A DNA stretch of 64,000 bases from a gamma proteobacterium HdN1 (GTDB taxonomy: Bacteria > Pseudomonadota > Gammaproteobacteria > Pseudomonadales > Ketobacteraceae): positions 3,074,527-3,138,526 of the forward strand of contig FP929140.1 of the NCBI GenBank assembly GCA_000198515.1, written 5' to 3'. This document shows positions 7,515 through 15,143 of the stretch, piece by piece; position 1 is the first letter of the stretch; each line of letters begins with the position of its first letter. Below the pieces are notes generated by a model, which searched no databases, was not told the origin of the DNA, and saw nothing but the letters and a program-made list of their open reading frames with translations. A program made the position numbers and the translations under genes.

Positions 7515-8807
7515 TTATTTGTGGCTCTTTTTGTCTAGCACTGCGGTGGTGATAGGATCGTCGTATTGCTGGGTTTCTTCGTTGTAAGAGCTTGTCATTC
7601 CGACATGGTAAATGGATTTGCCTTGTACAACGATGCCGGTCGTTAAAAGGTCGGGCAGGGAAAAGTGATCGGTCGCTTCACCGGGGCCGTTATAGCGGTC
7701 GGCTTGCGTGGTGATGCGGCCATCTTTGCTTGTGGTTGTGGAGTAGTAGCAAGCGGCTTGATCCGCGAGTACCTCTTCCCTTTCTATCGTGGACGAATCT
7801 GAATTTTCAATGGTGCGAGTCCAGAGCGGGGCGCCGTTGGCGTCTAGTTCTGTTAACTGATACGCGCTACCGACCAGCATAATGCAGGCATTACCTTTTT
7901 TGGAGTCTGACTGACCTACTTCTACGGATTCTGTGGAAAGCGTGTTGTGGGAAAGCTCGGTCAGGTTTAGATCGAGTACGACGCTGTTGATGGTGTTGCC
8001 TGTGCTGCCAAGGGCGAGCAACTTATTGCCGTGGGCGATTAATCTAGCGATGCTGTTGAGACCTAAGTTGGCTGCAGATTGGCTGACAACTACATTGCCT
8101 TGGGAGTCTAGTGCAGTGATGGTGTCACCCGTATAGAGAAATACGAAGCCACCCTGTACTACAGGCGAGTTTTGGTTAAGTCCTGCATATTCACCGCTGC
8201 TGCTATTCTCGCCCATGGCCGCTGCACGGGGTTGGTATTGCTGCAGATTATTCTCTTGAGGTTGTGTGTAGGTGTTTAGATTGTGCTGCCACAAAAACTC
8301 ACCGTCTGCGGAGTAGGCCACTACGTGGCTAGAAGTTTGGAAGAGATCAAGCGCGTAGTTGAGATAAATTTGGTGGTCTTCGCCCAACTGTACGTTGCTT
8401 CCGAGTGTAAGCGCCGAGTTTTCGAGGTCACGTTGCAGAAGGACTTCCCCTGTCGCGGCGTTTAGTTTGAATAGCGTGACTCCCATGAACAAAGCCTTGT
8501 CCCAACTCAGATAAAGCGTACCGTTGTCTAGAGAAAGCGCGTGACCAAGGGAGCGCGCGCTAAAACCACTACCACTGATTTTTCGATCCCACAACTTTTG
8601 GCCATTGGCGTTATAGGCCGCAACAAAGATTGTTTGCGCGTCGATGACGCCTGCCATATAGCTGGTACCGTTTTCGGCAACGAGTACGGATGAACCGGTG
8701 CTGTAATTTTCCGGCCCTGGGTAGGTGACTTGCCACGCTTGTTTGACGCAGGCGGCCACGGCGAAGCCGGCGGTTAGGATGATGGCGCCGCGAAGGGTTT
8801 TTTTCAT
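7515..8807 (-). CDS. Propeller-like lipoprotein, paralogue 1
   Basis: The start is taken at ATG 8807 (AAGGA upstream), which gives a lipoprotein signal MKKTLRG plus lipobox VAAC. Longer in-frame starts would bury this signal. The roughly 430-residue body has repeated beta-strand units of the PQQ-like/WD-like propeller kind (AYNANGQKLWD, AYSADGEFLWQHNL, ALDSQGNVV), each with the A-x-D/N-x-G-x-x-x-W pattern. Such lipoproteins are structural or binding proteins (BamB is a known example), but I cannot assign a partner. It is strongly similar along its length to the product at 9292-10635, with a small membrane protein gene between them. Confidence 0.8.
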   Translation of the reverse strand: MKKTLRGAIILTAGFAVAACVKQAWQVTYPGPENYSTGSSVLVAENGTSYMAGVIDAQTIFVAAYNANGQKLWDRKISGSGFSARSLGHALSLDNGTLYLSWDKALFMGVTLFKLNAATGEVLLQRDLENSALTLGSNVQLGEDHQIYLNYALDLFQTSSHVVAYSADGEFLWQHNLNTYTQPQENNLQQYQPRAAAMGENSSSGEYAGLNQNSPVVQGGFVFLYTGDTITALDSQGNVVVSQSAANLGLNSIARLIAHGNKLLALGSTGNTINSVVLDLNLTELSHNTLSTESVEVGQSDSKKGNACIMLVGSAYQLTELDANGAPLWTRTIENSDSSTIEREEVLADQAACYYSTTTSKDGRITTQADRYNGPGEATDHFSLPDLLTTGIVVQGKSIYHVGMTSSYNEETQQYDDPITTAVLDKKSHK

Positions 8808-8872
8808 GATGATTCTGTCCTTGAATAGTGATGTTGTTTTTATTGGGGATGCAGATGGGCGCGTGCCGTCAA

Positions 8873-9238
8873 TCAATTAGAGCGTGCGACCGGATTGCAG
8901 TTTTTCAGGCGCACCTCGCCTTGCAGCAGGTTGCCGCGTGAGTATTCTTGAAAAATGCAGGTGTTGGTGGTGGGATCGTAGTTCTCAATCCATAAATGAT
9001 CGTCCTTCCACGTGGCGGCGACGTGGTGCATGCCTTCTGGGATAGTGATCGACATTACGCCGCCCCAGCGTTTGACGAGCATTTGTTGCAGATAAAAATA
9101 ATAAAAACTTGCACTGCTGCCGAGCAGCACAACGCTGATAATAAGGGCGTAAAGCCACTGGCCGAGCTTGGCGCCCAGAAGGTAAATAAAGCCGCAGATG
9201 ATGGAGATTACCACCAGCCAGTATAAATAAGTCATCAT
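8873..9238 (-). CDS. Small membrane protein between the lipoprotein paralogues
   Basis: The 121-residue protein has two N-terminal transmembrane helices (about residues 5-22 and 29-50) and a soluble C-terminal domain of about 70 residues. That domain contains VAATWKDDHLWIENYDP and two cysteines, Cys in NTCIF and Cys in LKNCNP, which could form a disulfide if periplasmic. I do not recognise the family. GGAGA precedes the ATG at suitable spacing. It lies in the same direction as both lipoprotein genes, suggesting one operon or co-duplication. Confidence 0.65.
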   Translation of the reverse strand: MMTYLYWLVVISIICGFIYLLGAKLGQWLYALIISVVLLGSSASFYYFYLQQMLVKRWGGVMSITIPEGMHHVAATWKDDHLWIENYDPTTNTCIFQEYSRGNLLQGEVRLKNCNPVARSN

Positions 9239-9291
9239 GGGGGTAATCTCCAGTTGAGCCTAACGATAAGGTTAAGTGTTTGCGTTTTGAG

Positions 9292-10635
9292 CTATTTTCG
9301 GGTTTGTTTGTTCAGTGCTGCGATGGTAATGGAGTCATCGTATTGTTGAGTGGCCTCGTCGAACGGCCCCGTGATCCCTACGTGGTAGATAGATTTCCCT
9401 TGTACGACCACGCCCATTGGGGCGAAATCCGTTAGCGTAAAGTGGTCGGTGGACTCACCCGGGCCGTTGTAGCGATCCACATAGGTGTTCAGACGCCTTG
9501 ATGAATAGTGAGTGGTAGAGTAGTAGCAGGCGCCTTGGTCTGCGAGTAGCCACTCGCCGACGATTTCGAATACGGACGATGGCTTATCAAGCGGATGAAT
9601 CCATAGTGGGGCACCACTAGCATCAAGTTGCATTAACTGCAGGGTGCTGGTGTTGTTGAGTAGCGCACAGGTGTCGTTGCCGCTAGATCTTACTTTGATT
9701 GTGGTTCCCAACTCGGTAGAAAGCGTGCTGCGGGAGTGTTCGGTCAGATCAAGGTTGAGTACAACGCTTTCTGTTGCGCTGGTGGTGCTGCCGATGACCA
9801 GCAATTTATCGCCGTGAGCAATCATGCTTGTTACGTTCGTGAAGCCGAGGTTGGCCGACGATTGGCTGGCAATTACGTTTCCATTGGAATCCAAGGCGGT
9901 AATGGTGCTGCTGGTATGCAAGAATATCAAACCTCCTTGCAGTACTGCGGCCTGCACATCAATCCACCCACTAGAACCGTCGCTAGCATTCCCGCCTGCA
10001 GCGGCTGCGCGTGACTGAAGGAGGAGCGTGTCGTCGCTGTTGCTTGGTTGGGAGGAATCACTTGGGACGTTCTTTTGTCGCTCTTCGAAGGATGGGAAGG
10101 GGACGCGAGGAGCAGGATATTCCCACAAAAATTCGCCATCTGCAGAATACGCGATCACGGGACTTGACGAGCTGGAACCGCTGAAAGACGAGTTAAGGTA
10201 CAGTTGGCCGTCTGCACCGAGTTGAAAATTGCTGGCTATTACCGAGTTCTCCAGATCACGCTGCAGAAGGACTTCACCGGTGTCGGCTTTTAGCTTGAAT
10301 AGCGTAACGCTTAACGTAGTGCGGTTGTCCGAGATTAGATAAAGCGTGCCCTTGTCTAGGGCAAGTGTGCGACCATAGGAGAATGATGAAAAACCGTCGC
10401 CGCTGAGGCGTTGATCCCACAACTTTTGGCCGTTGGCGTTATAGGCCGCTACAAAGAGTGTTTGCGGGTCAATAAAGCCCGCCATATAGCTGGTGCCGTT
10501 TTCTGCAACGAGCACTGCTGTACCGACGCTGTAATTTTCTGGCCCTGGGTAGGTGACTTGCCACGCTTGTTTAACGCAGGCGGCCACGGCAATGCCTGCG
10601 GCCAGTACGATGGCTCCGCGAAGAGTTTTTTTCAT
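9292..10635 (-). CDS. Propeller-like lipoprotein, paralogue 2
   Basis: The start at ATG 10635 gives the signal MKKTLRGAIVLAAG with lipobox VAAC. The mature start VKQAWQVTYPGPENYS is almost identical to paralogue 1. About 447 residues carry the same propeller-like repeats (AYNANGQKLWDQ, AYSADGEFLWEY, ALDSNGNVI). The two differ mainly by a Ser/Asn-rich insertion near the middle in this copy. Homology extends upstream into the leader (shared frame encoding KTxSLFKDR before the start), so the duplication included the 5' region. Function is unknown. It is probably an outer-membrane or periplasmic-facing lipoprotein. Confidence 0.8.
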   Translation of the reverse strand: MKKTLRGAIVLAAGIAVAACVKQAWQVTYPGPENYSVGTAVLVAENGTSYMAGFIDPQTLFVAAYNANGQKLWDQRLSGDGFSSFSYGRTLALDKGTLYLISDNRTTLSVTLFKLKADTGEVLLQRDLENSVIASNFQLGADGQLYLNSSFSGSSSSSPVIAYSADGEFLWEYPAPRVPFPSFEERQKNVPSDSSQPSNSDDTLLLQSRAAAAGGNASDGSSGWIDVQAAVLQGGLIFLHTSSTITALDSNGNVIASQSSANLGFTNVTSMIAHGDKLLVIGSTTSATESVVLNLDLTEHSRSTLSTELGTTIKVRSSGNDTCALLNNTSTLQLMQLDASGAPLWIHPLDKPSSVFEIVGEWLLADQGACYYSTTHYSSRRLNTYVDRYNGPGESTDHFTLTDFAPMGVVVQGKSIYHVGITGPFDEATQQYDDSITIAALNKQTRK

Positions 10636-10839
10636 GAGGGTTCGATCCTTGAATAGCGATTTTGTTTTTATTGGATAGGCCGGTGAACGCGTGCCGGCCG
10701 AAACCATCGTACACGCTTGTCGGATGGAAGAGTAGAGTGGTGAACCGTTCGTTTTGGCTGTGGTGGTGTGTATAGCCTTTCAGAGTCGGTGGAAGATCGC
10801 TATTCTGAGAGGAGCATCACAAAATGGCAAATTTCACAG

Positions 10840-12069
10840 ATGAATAAAATTTCTGCCTCTACAGGATTATGGGTGGCTACGGTCGTGTTGGTTACTCTGA
10901 ATTTGCGGCCTTTTCTGACGGCAGTAGGGCCGATCACGCCGGTGCTGCAGGAGCAGACAGGGATGTCGTTGACGACGATTTCGTGGCTTACGCTGCTCCC
11001 TATGGCTTTGATGGGGATTAGTACTTGGCTTGCACCTTCCGCGCAACGTTACTTAGGTGCGCGTCTCACCTTGCTCATTGCTCTTGCAGGAATTGCGTTT
11101 GGCAACGCCTTGCGGCTTGTAAGCATAGATGCGACGTTATTGATTGCTACGGCGGCGGTCTGTGGGGTTTCTGTCGCGCTTGTGCAGGGTGTGTTGCCGG
11201 GCTTGATCAAACAGCGTAATCCGAAACACGTTGCCTCGATCATGGGCGTGTTTTCTGCGGCGCTGATGTTGGGAGGGGCGTTGGGAGCCCAGTTTACCCC
11301 GCTTGCAATGCAGTGGGGAACTGACTGGCGAGAGGCGCTTGCGCTCTGGGCGCTTCCTGTATTTCCCGTGATGGTGCTCGTTGCCGTGGTGGTGCGCGGG
11401 GAGGGCTTTGTAACGCGGGAGCGTGGTGCAGGTAACTCGGTTGGGGCTTCAGGTTTGGCAATGTCCGGAGGCAGTGTTTGGCTGTTGCGACGTAAGCGTA
11501 CCTGGCTTTTGATGGTAATGCTTGGTTTGGTGAACGGTGGTTATGCGTCGATGGTGGCGTGGGTGCCGCCTCACTACCAGACGCTGGGTTGGAGCGCTAC
11601 GCGCACGGGCACGTTGATTGCGGTGATTTCCATCGCGCAGGCGCTGGCGGCGCTGATACTGCCGTTTTTTGCGAGGCGAAACCTCGATCGGCGGCCTTGG
11701 CTGTGGTTTACCGCAGTGTGCCAAGTGTTGGGCTTTTTTATGCTGGCAAACTGGCCGTTGGTTTGGCCGCTGATGATCGGCATTGTGCTAGGGATCGGGT
11801 TGGGTGGCTTTTTTGCCTTGATCATGGTGGTTGGTTTGGATCATCTGCATGACCCTGTACAAGCCGGTATCTTGAGCGCAGTAATGCAGGGCGGGGGGTA
11901 TCTGCTTACGGCGATTTCGCCGTGGCTGGTGGCGGCCTTGCAAGAGGCTAGCGGTGGCTTTTCGGCGGGGTGGTGGTGGCAAATGGCGGCGTCTTGTTTG
12001 GTTGTGATTTTTGTATTTTGGCTGGATCCAAACCGGTATGCGCGTGTGATGGGCGTGGTGAACCATTAA
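10840..12069 (+). CDS. MFS transporter, CynX/NimT (YeaN-like) family
   Basis: The 409-residue membrane protein has about twelve hydrophobic segments. Its beginning, LNLRPFLTAVGPITPVLQ, is typical of the cyanate/2-nitroimidazole permease group of the major facilitator superfamily. It probably exports or imports a small organic anion, and the substrate cannot be predicted. The start is placed at ATG 10840 because the reading frame before it (from GTG 10768) is polar and lacks a ribosome site. A short frame (ATG 10824, seven codons) with AGAGGAG upstream ends at 10847, overlapping this start, and may couple its translation. Confidence 0.82.
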   Translation: MNKISASTGLWVATVVLVTLNLRPFLTAVGPITPVLQEQTGMSLTTISWLTLLPMALMGISTWLAPSAQRYLGARLTLLIALAGIAFGNALRLVSIDATLLIATAAVCGVSVALVQGVLPGLIKQRNPKHVASIMGVFSAALMLGGALGAQFTPLAMQWGTDWREALALWALPVFPVMVLVAVVVRGEGFVTRERGAGNSVGASGLAMSGGSVWLLRRKRTWLLMVMLGLVNGGYASMVAWVPPHYQTLGWSATRTGTLIAVISIAQALAALILPFFARRNLDRRPWLWFTAVCQVLGFFMLANWPLVWPLMIGIVLGIGLGGFFALIMVVGLDHLHDPVQAGILSAVMQGGGYLLTAISPWLVAALQEASGGFSAGWWWQMAASCLVVIFVFWLDPNRYARVMGVVNH

Positions 12070-12256
12070 GTGCTTGAAAAACCAGCAAAAATAATATCCG
12101 AGTAAAAAAATCAAGTTTTTACTGGCGGCGTCCCTTGTTTTCCAAGATTCTGCACCCAAGTTGAATTACATCCCGCCCAACATCGTAAAATCCCTGCTGG
12201 GTGTGGTGTTAATGGGTAAAAAATTCGCTCACTTTATGCAATACAGGGAGTAGATC

Positions 12257-12967
12257 ATGGCTACTTACGACGTAAAACTTCTCAGCAAACGGGAAGTGGC
12301 TGAAGGCACAATGGAATTTACCTTGGAGCGCCCAGCAGGTTTGGAAATTCGCGCCGGCCAGTTTTTTGATATCGTGCTGCCACACGATGAGAACACGCCG
12401 AAATCGGCGAGCACGCACGGCTTTTCGTTTGTCAATGCGGCCTACGAGAACCACTTGGTGGCTGCAACGCGGATGCGGAATTCACCGTTCAAGAACACGA
12501 TTCGTGAAACGCCGGATAACACCATGGTTCAGGTGATCGCGCCGTTTGGTGATTTCACGTTGCACAAAAATGTTGCGGTTCCTGCGGTGTTTATCACTGG
12601 TGGTATCGGTATTACGCCTGCCTTTAGCATGATCAAACAGGCCACGCACGATAAAACCAAGCACCAGCTTACGCTGATCTATGCGAACGACACCCCTGCG
12701 CGCGCGGCCTATACAGATGAGCTTGCCGCACTTGCAAAAGAAAATCCAAACTTCCATTTTGTTCCGGTGTACGCACAGGCGGATGTTCAGGGTGCGGAAA
12801 AAGGCCGTGTGAATGCGGAGATTGTGCGCAAATACGTGAAGGATATCCCCGCCGCAAAATTTTACTTGTGCGGGCCGGAGGGTATGGTGAAGGCAATGCG
12901 TAGTTTGCTGATGGAAGTGGGTGCGGATGAAGACAATATCCGCACTGAGGAATTTGAAGGCTATTGA
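12257..12967 (+). CDS. Ferredoxin-NADP reductase-like flavin oxidoreductase
   Basis: The 236-residue soluble protein has an N-terminal FAD-binding barrel and a C-terminal NAD(P)-binding domain. Family marks are GGIGITP (nucleotide loop), CGPEGM (nicotinamide-side cysteine motif) and the C-terminal EEFEGY. It has no ferredoxin domain, so it should pass electrons between NAD(P)H and a separate partner or reduce free flavin or ferric compounds. AGGGAG lies upstream of the ATG. The closest named groups are CDP-glucoseen reductase-like and phenol hydroxylase reductase-like proteins. The gene lies just before tpx in the same direction, so a redox role is likely. Confidence 0.83.
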   Translation: MATYDVKLLSKREVAEGTMEFTLERPAGLEIRAGQFFDIVLPHDENTPKSASTHGFSFVNAAYENHLVAATRMRNSPFKNTIRETPDNTMVQVIAPFGDFTLHKNVAVPAVFITGGIGITPAFSMIKQATHDKTKHQLTLIYANDTPARAAYTDELAALAKENPNFHFVPVYAQADVQGAEKGRVNAEIVRKYVKDIPAAKFYLCGPEGMVKAMRSLLMEVGADEDNIRTEEFEGY

Positions 12968-13037
12968 TTTGGCGGCGATTGAGGTGCAGGCTTTGCTTGG
13001 TTTTCTCGTAAAATGACTTAAAAAAGGAAAATAGAAA

Positions 13038-13538
13038 ATGTCTACTGTTACGTTTCGTGGGACTCCACTTGAGGTTTCCGGCAGCATACCGAAAGCAGGT
13101 CAGGCTGCGCCGGCGTTTACGCTTACTGGAAAAGATCTTAATGATCTTGGTTTGAATGATTTTAAAGGCAAAAAGCTGCTGCTCAATATTTTTCCGAGCA
13201 TTGATACCGGGGTTTGCGCAACGAGTGTGCGGACATTTAACCAACGTGCAGCGGAGTTGAATAACGCGCAGGTTTTGTGTGTTTCTGCGGATTTGCCGTT
13301 TGCGGCAGGGCGTTTCTGTACGGCCGAAGGGATTGATAAAGTGCAAACGGTATCCACCTTTCGTCACTCGGAGTTTTTGAAAACCTACGGCGTGGCGTTA
13401 AACACAGGGCCGTTGCGCGGTTTGGCGGCGCGTGCGGTGGTGTGTATAGATGAAGATGGCAAGGTGGTGCATAGTGAGCTGGTGCCAGAAATTGGCCAAG
13501 AGCCCAACTACGATGCCGCTTTGGCTGCGCTGCAGTAG
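13038..13538 (+). CDS. tpx: Thiol peroxidase
   Basis: The 166-residue atypical 2-Cys peroxiredoxin has peroxidatic Cys60 in DTGVCATS and resolving Cys94 in GRFCTAEG, at the E. coli Tpx positions and length. It reduces alkyl hydroperoxides and hydrogen peroxide using thioredoxin. AAAAGGAAAA precedes the ATG. It follows the flavin reductase gene by 70 bp, and a strong terminator follows at 13565-13602. Confidence 0.96.
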   Translation: MSTVTFRGTPLEVSGSIPKAGQAAPAFTLTGKDLNDLGLNDFKGKKLLLNIFPSIDTGVCATSVRTFNQRAAELNNAQVLCVSADLPFAAGRFCTAEGIDKVQTVSTFRHSEFLKTYGVALNTGPLRGLAARAVVCIDEDGKVVHSELVPEIGQEPNYDAALAALQ

Positions 13539-13564
13539 GTTTGTTGGAAACGTTCGCGTTTGAG

Positions 13565-13602
13565 GCCTTGCGCGGTTTGATTCGCGCAAGGCTTTTGATT
13601 TT
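13565..13602 (+). terminator. Rho-independent terminator after tpx
   Basis: A perfect 10-bp stem GCCTTGCGCG / CGCGCAAGGC (13565-13574 with 13583-13592) has an 8-nt loop and is followed by TTTTGATTTT. It lies between convergent tpx and manC. Confidence 0.9.
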
Positions 13603-13626
13603 CAGAAAACGGCCATCCTGCGCTTT

Positions 13627-15036
13627 TCAGGATCGACCGTAATGATCTTCCATCCTGACAATGTCGTCCTCACCGAGATAGCTCCCAGTTTGAACTTCGA
13701 TGAGTTCCAGCGGGATAACTCCGGGGTTTTCAAGCCGGTGGATAACGCCAAGTGGGATGTAGGTGCTTTGATCTTCGGTCAGCAGGAGTTGTTCATCGCC
13801 ACGGGTAACGTTGGCTGTGCCGCGCACAATCACCCAATGTTCAGCGCGGTGATGATGTTTTTGTAAGGACAGTTTGCAGCCTGGGTTTACCGTTATTCGC
13901 TTGACTTGGAAACGGTCGGAGATCGCAATGCCTTCGTACGTCCCCCAAGGTCGGTGTACTTTGCGGTGGAAACGGTGTTCCTCCCGCTTGCCTGCTTTCA
14001 CCTTCTCGACCAGTTTTTTTACGTCCTGCACGCAATCTTTGCTTGCCGCTAATACGGCGTCATCCGTTTCGACGATGATGCAGTCGTGTAGACCTAGTAC
14101 GGCCACGAGTCGGCCTTCTGAGTGGATGTAGGAGTTTTCAACCTGCTCAACAATTACGTCCCCTTTGATGACGTTGCCGCGATCATCGCGCGGGTTAATC
14201 TCCCATAGGGCGCTCCAGGAGCCGATGTCGCTCCAACCGGCGGATAATGGAATCACCTTGGCTGTTTCCACCTTTTCCATCACTGCGTAGTCGATGGAAT
14301 CGCTTGGGCAGAGGAAGAAGGCATCGCGGTCGATGCGGATAAAATCCATGTCGTTTTTGCGGTTTGCGAACGCAGCTTGGCATTGTGCAAGCATGTTTGG
14401 CTGGTAGCGGGCTAATGCGTCCAGATAGCACTGTGCCCTGAAGACGAACATTCCGCTATTCCAGAGGTATTCACCGCTTGCGAGATAAGCCTCTGCTTTG
14501 TCGAGTGATGGCTTCTCTACGAAGCCGGCAATATCAAAGCCCGCTTCGCAAGCTTGGCCTTTGCGGATATAGCCGTATCCGGTTTGCGGGCTATCGGGGG
14601 TGATGCCAAAAGTGACCATATTGCCGGCTTCTGCCAGTGGGCATGCGGCTGCAACGGCTTCTGCAAAGGCTGCGCCCTCTTGGATGACGTGGTCTGATGG
14701 GAGTACAAGTAGTATCGGATCGTCGTAGCGTATCAACGCCTGCATCGCTGCGATTGCGATTGCGGGTGCGGTGTTGCGTCCGAAGGGTTCAAGGAGGATA
14801 TCAACACCCCCTTGGTAGCCAAGCTGCTGGGCGATTGCAGCAACCACAAAGCGGTGCTCTTCGTTGGAGACGATCATGGGTGCCCCCACTTCCTTGAGGA
14901 GCGACGCACGCCGTAAAGTGTCGCCCAGTAAACTTTGCTCGGACACGAGGCTGAGAAATTGCTTCGGGAAGGCTTCGCGAGACAAGGGCCATAGGCGAGT
15001 GCCAGAGCCGCCAGACAGGATTATAGGGATCAACAT
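13627..15036 (-). CDS. manC: Mannose-1-phosphate guanylyltransferase / mannose-6-phosphate isomerase
   Basis: The 469-residue bifunctional enzyme makes GDP-mannose. The N-terminal nucleotidyltransferase starts with the signature LSGGSGTRLWPLSR and has FVEKP. The C-terminal cupin isomerase domain contains RPWGTYE, LQKHHHRAEHWVIV and the metal-binding His/Glu set. Length and domain order match AlgA/ManC/CpsB. GDP-mannose likely feeds the exopolysaccharide cluster at 22-32 kb on the same strand, from which it is separated by the large helicase gene. It has no manB partner in the window. Confidence 0.96.
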   Translation of the reverse strand: MLIPIILSGGSGTRLWPLSREAFPKQFLSLVSEQSLLGDTLRRASLLKEVGAPMIVSNEEHRFVVAAIAQQLGYQGGVDILLEPFGRNTAPAIAIAAMQALIRYDDPILLVLPSDHVIQEGAAFAEAVAAACPLAEAGNMVTFGITPDSPQTGYGYIRKGQACEAGFDIAGFVEKPSLDKAEAYLASGEYLWNSGMFVFRAQCYLDALARYQPNMLAQCQAAFANRKNDMDFIRIDRDAFFLCPSDSIDYAVMEKVETAKVIPLSAGWSDIGSWSALWEINPRDDRGNVIKGDVIVEQVENSYIHSEGRLVAVLGLHDCIIVETDDAVLAASKDCVQDVKKLVEKVKAGKREEHRFHRKVHRPWGTYEGIAISDRFQVKRITVNPGCKLSLQKHHHRAEHWVIVRGTANVTRGDEQLLLTEDQSTYIPLGVIHRLENPGVIPLELIEVQTGSYLGEDDIVRMEDHYGRS

Positions 15037-15086
15037 TTCGTTTTGGTTCCAGTGGGATGTACTTCGGATTTGCCGAACTGCTACGG

Positions 15087-15143
15087 TTGTAAAAACGATG
15101 CCATTGTAAAAACGATGCCATCGTAAAAGCTATGCCATTGTAG
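15087..15143. repeat. 17-bp tandem repeat across the helicase stop codon
   Basis: Three 17-bp units (15087-15103, 15104-15120, 15121-15137) of pattern TTGTAAAAACGATGCCA are followed by the start of a fourth. The third unit includes the stop codon of the minus-strand DUF4011 gene (15130-15132). Confidence 0.92.

Noticed and set aside
12211-12252. 13-codon frame just before the flavin reductase gene
   Set aside because: No hairpin or amino-acid bias supports a leader function, and the flavin reductase has its own ribosome site; probably chance.
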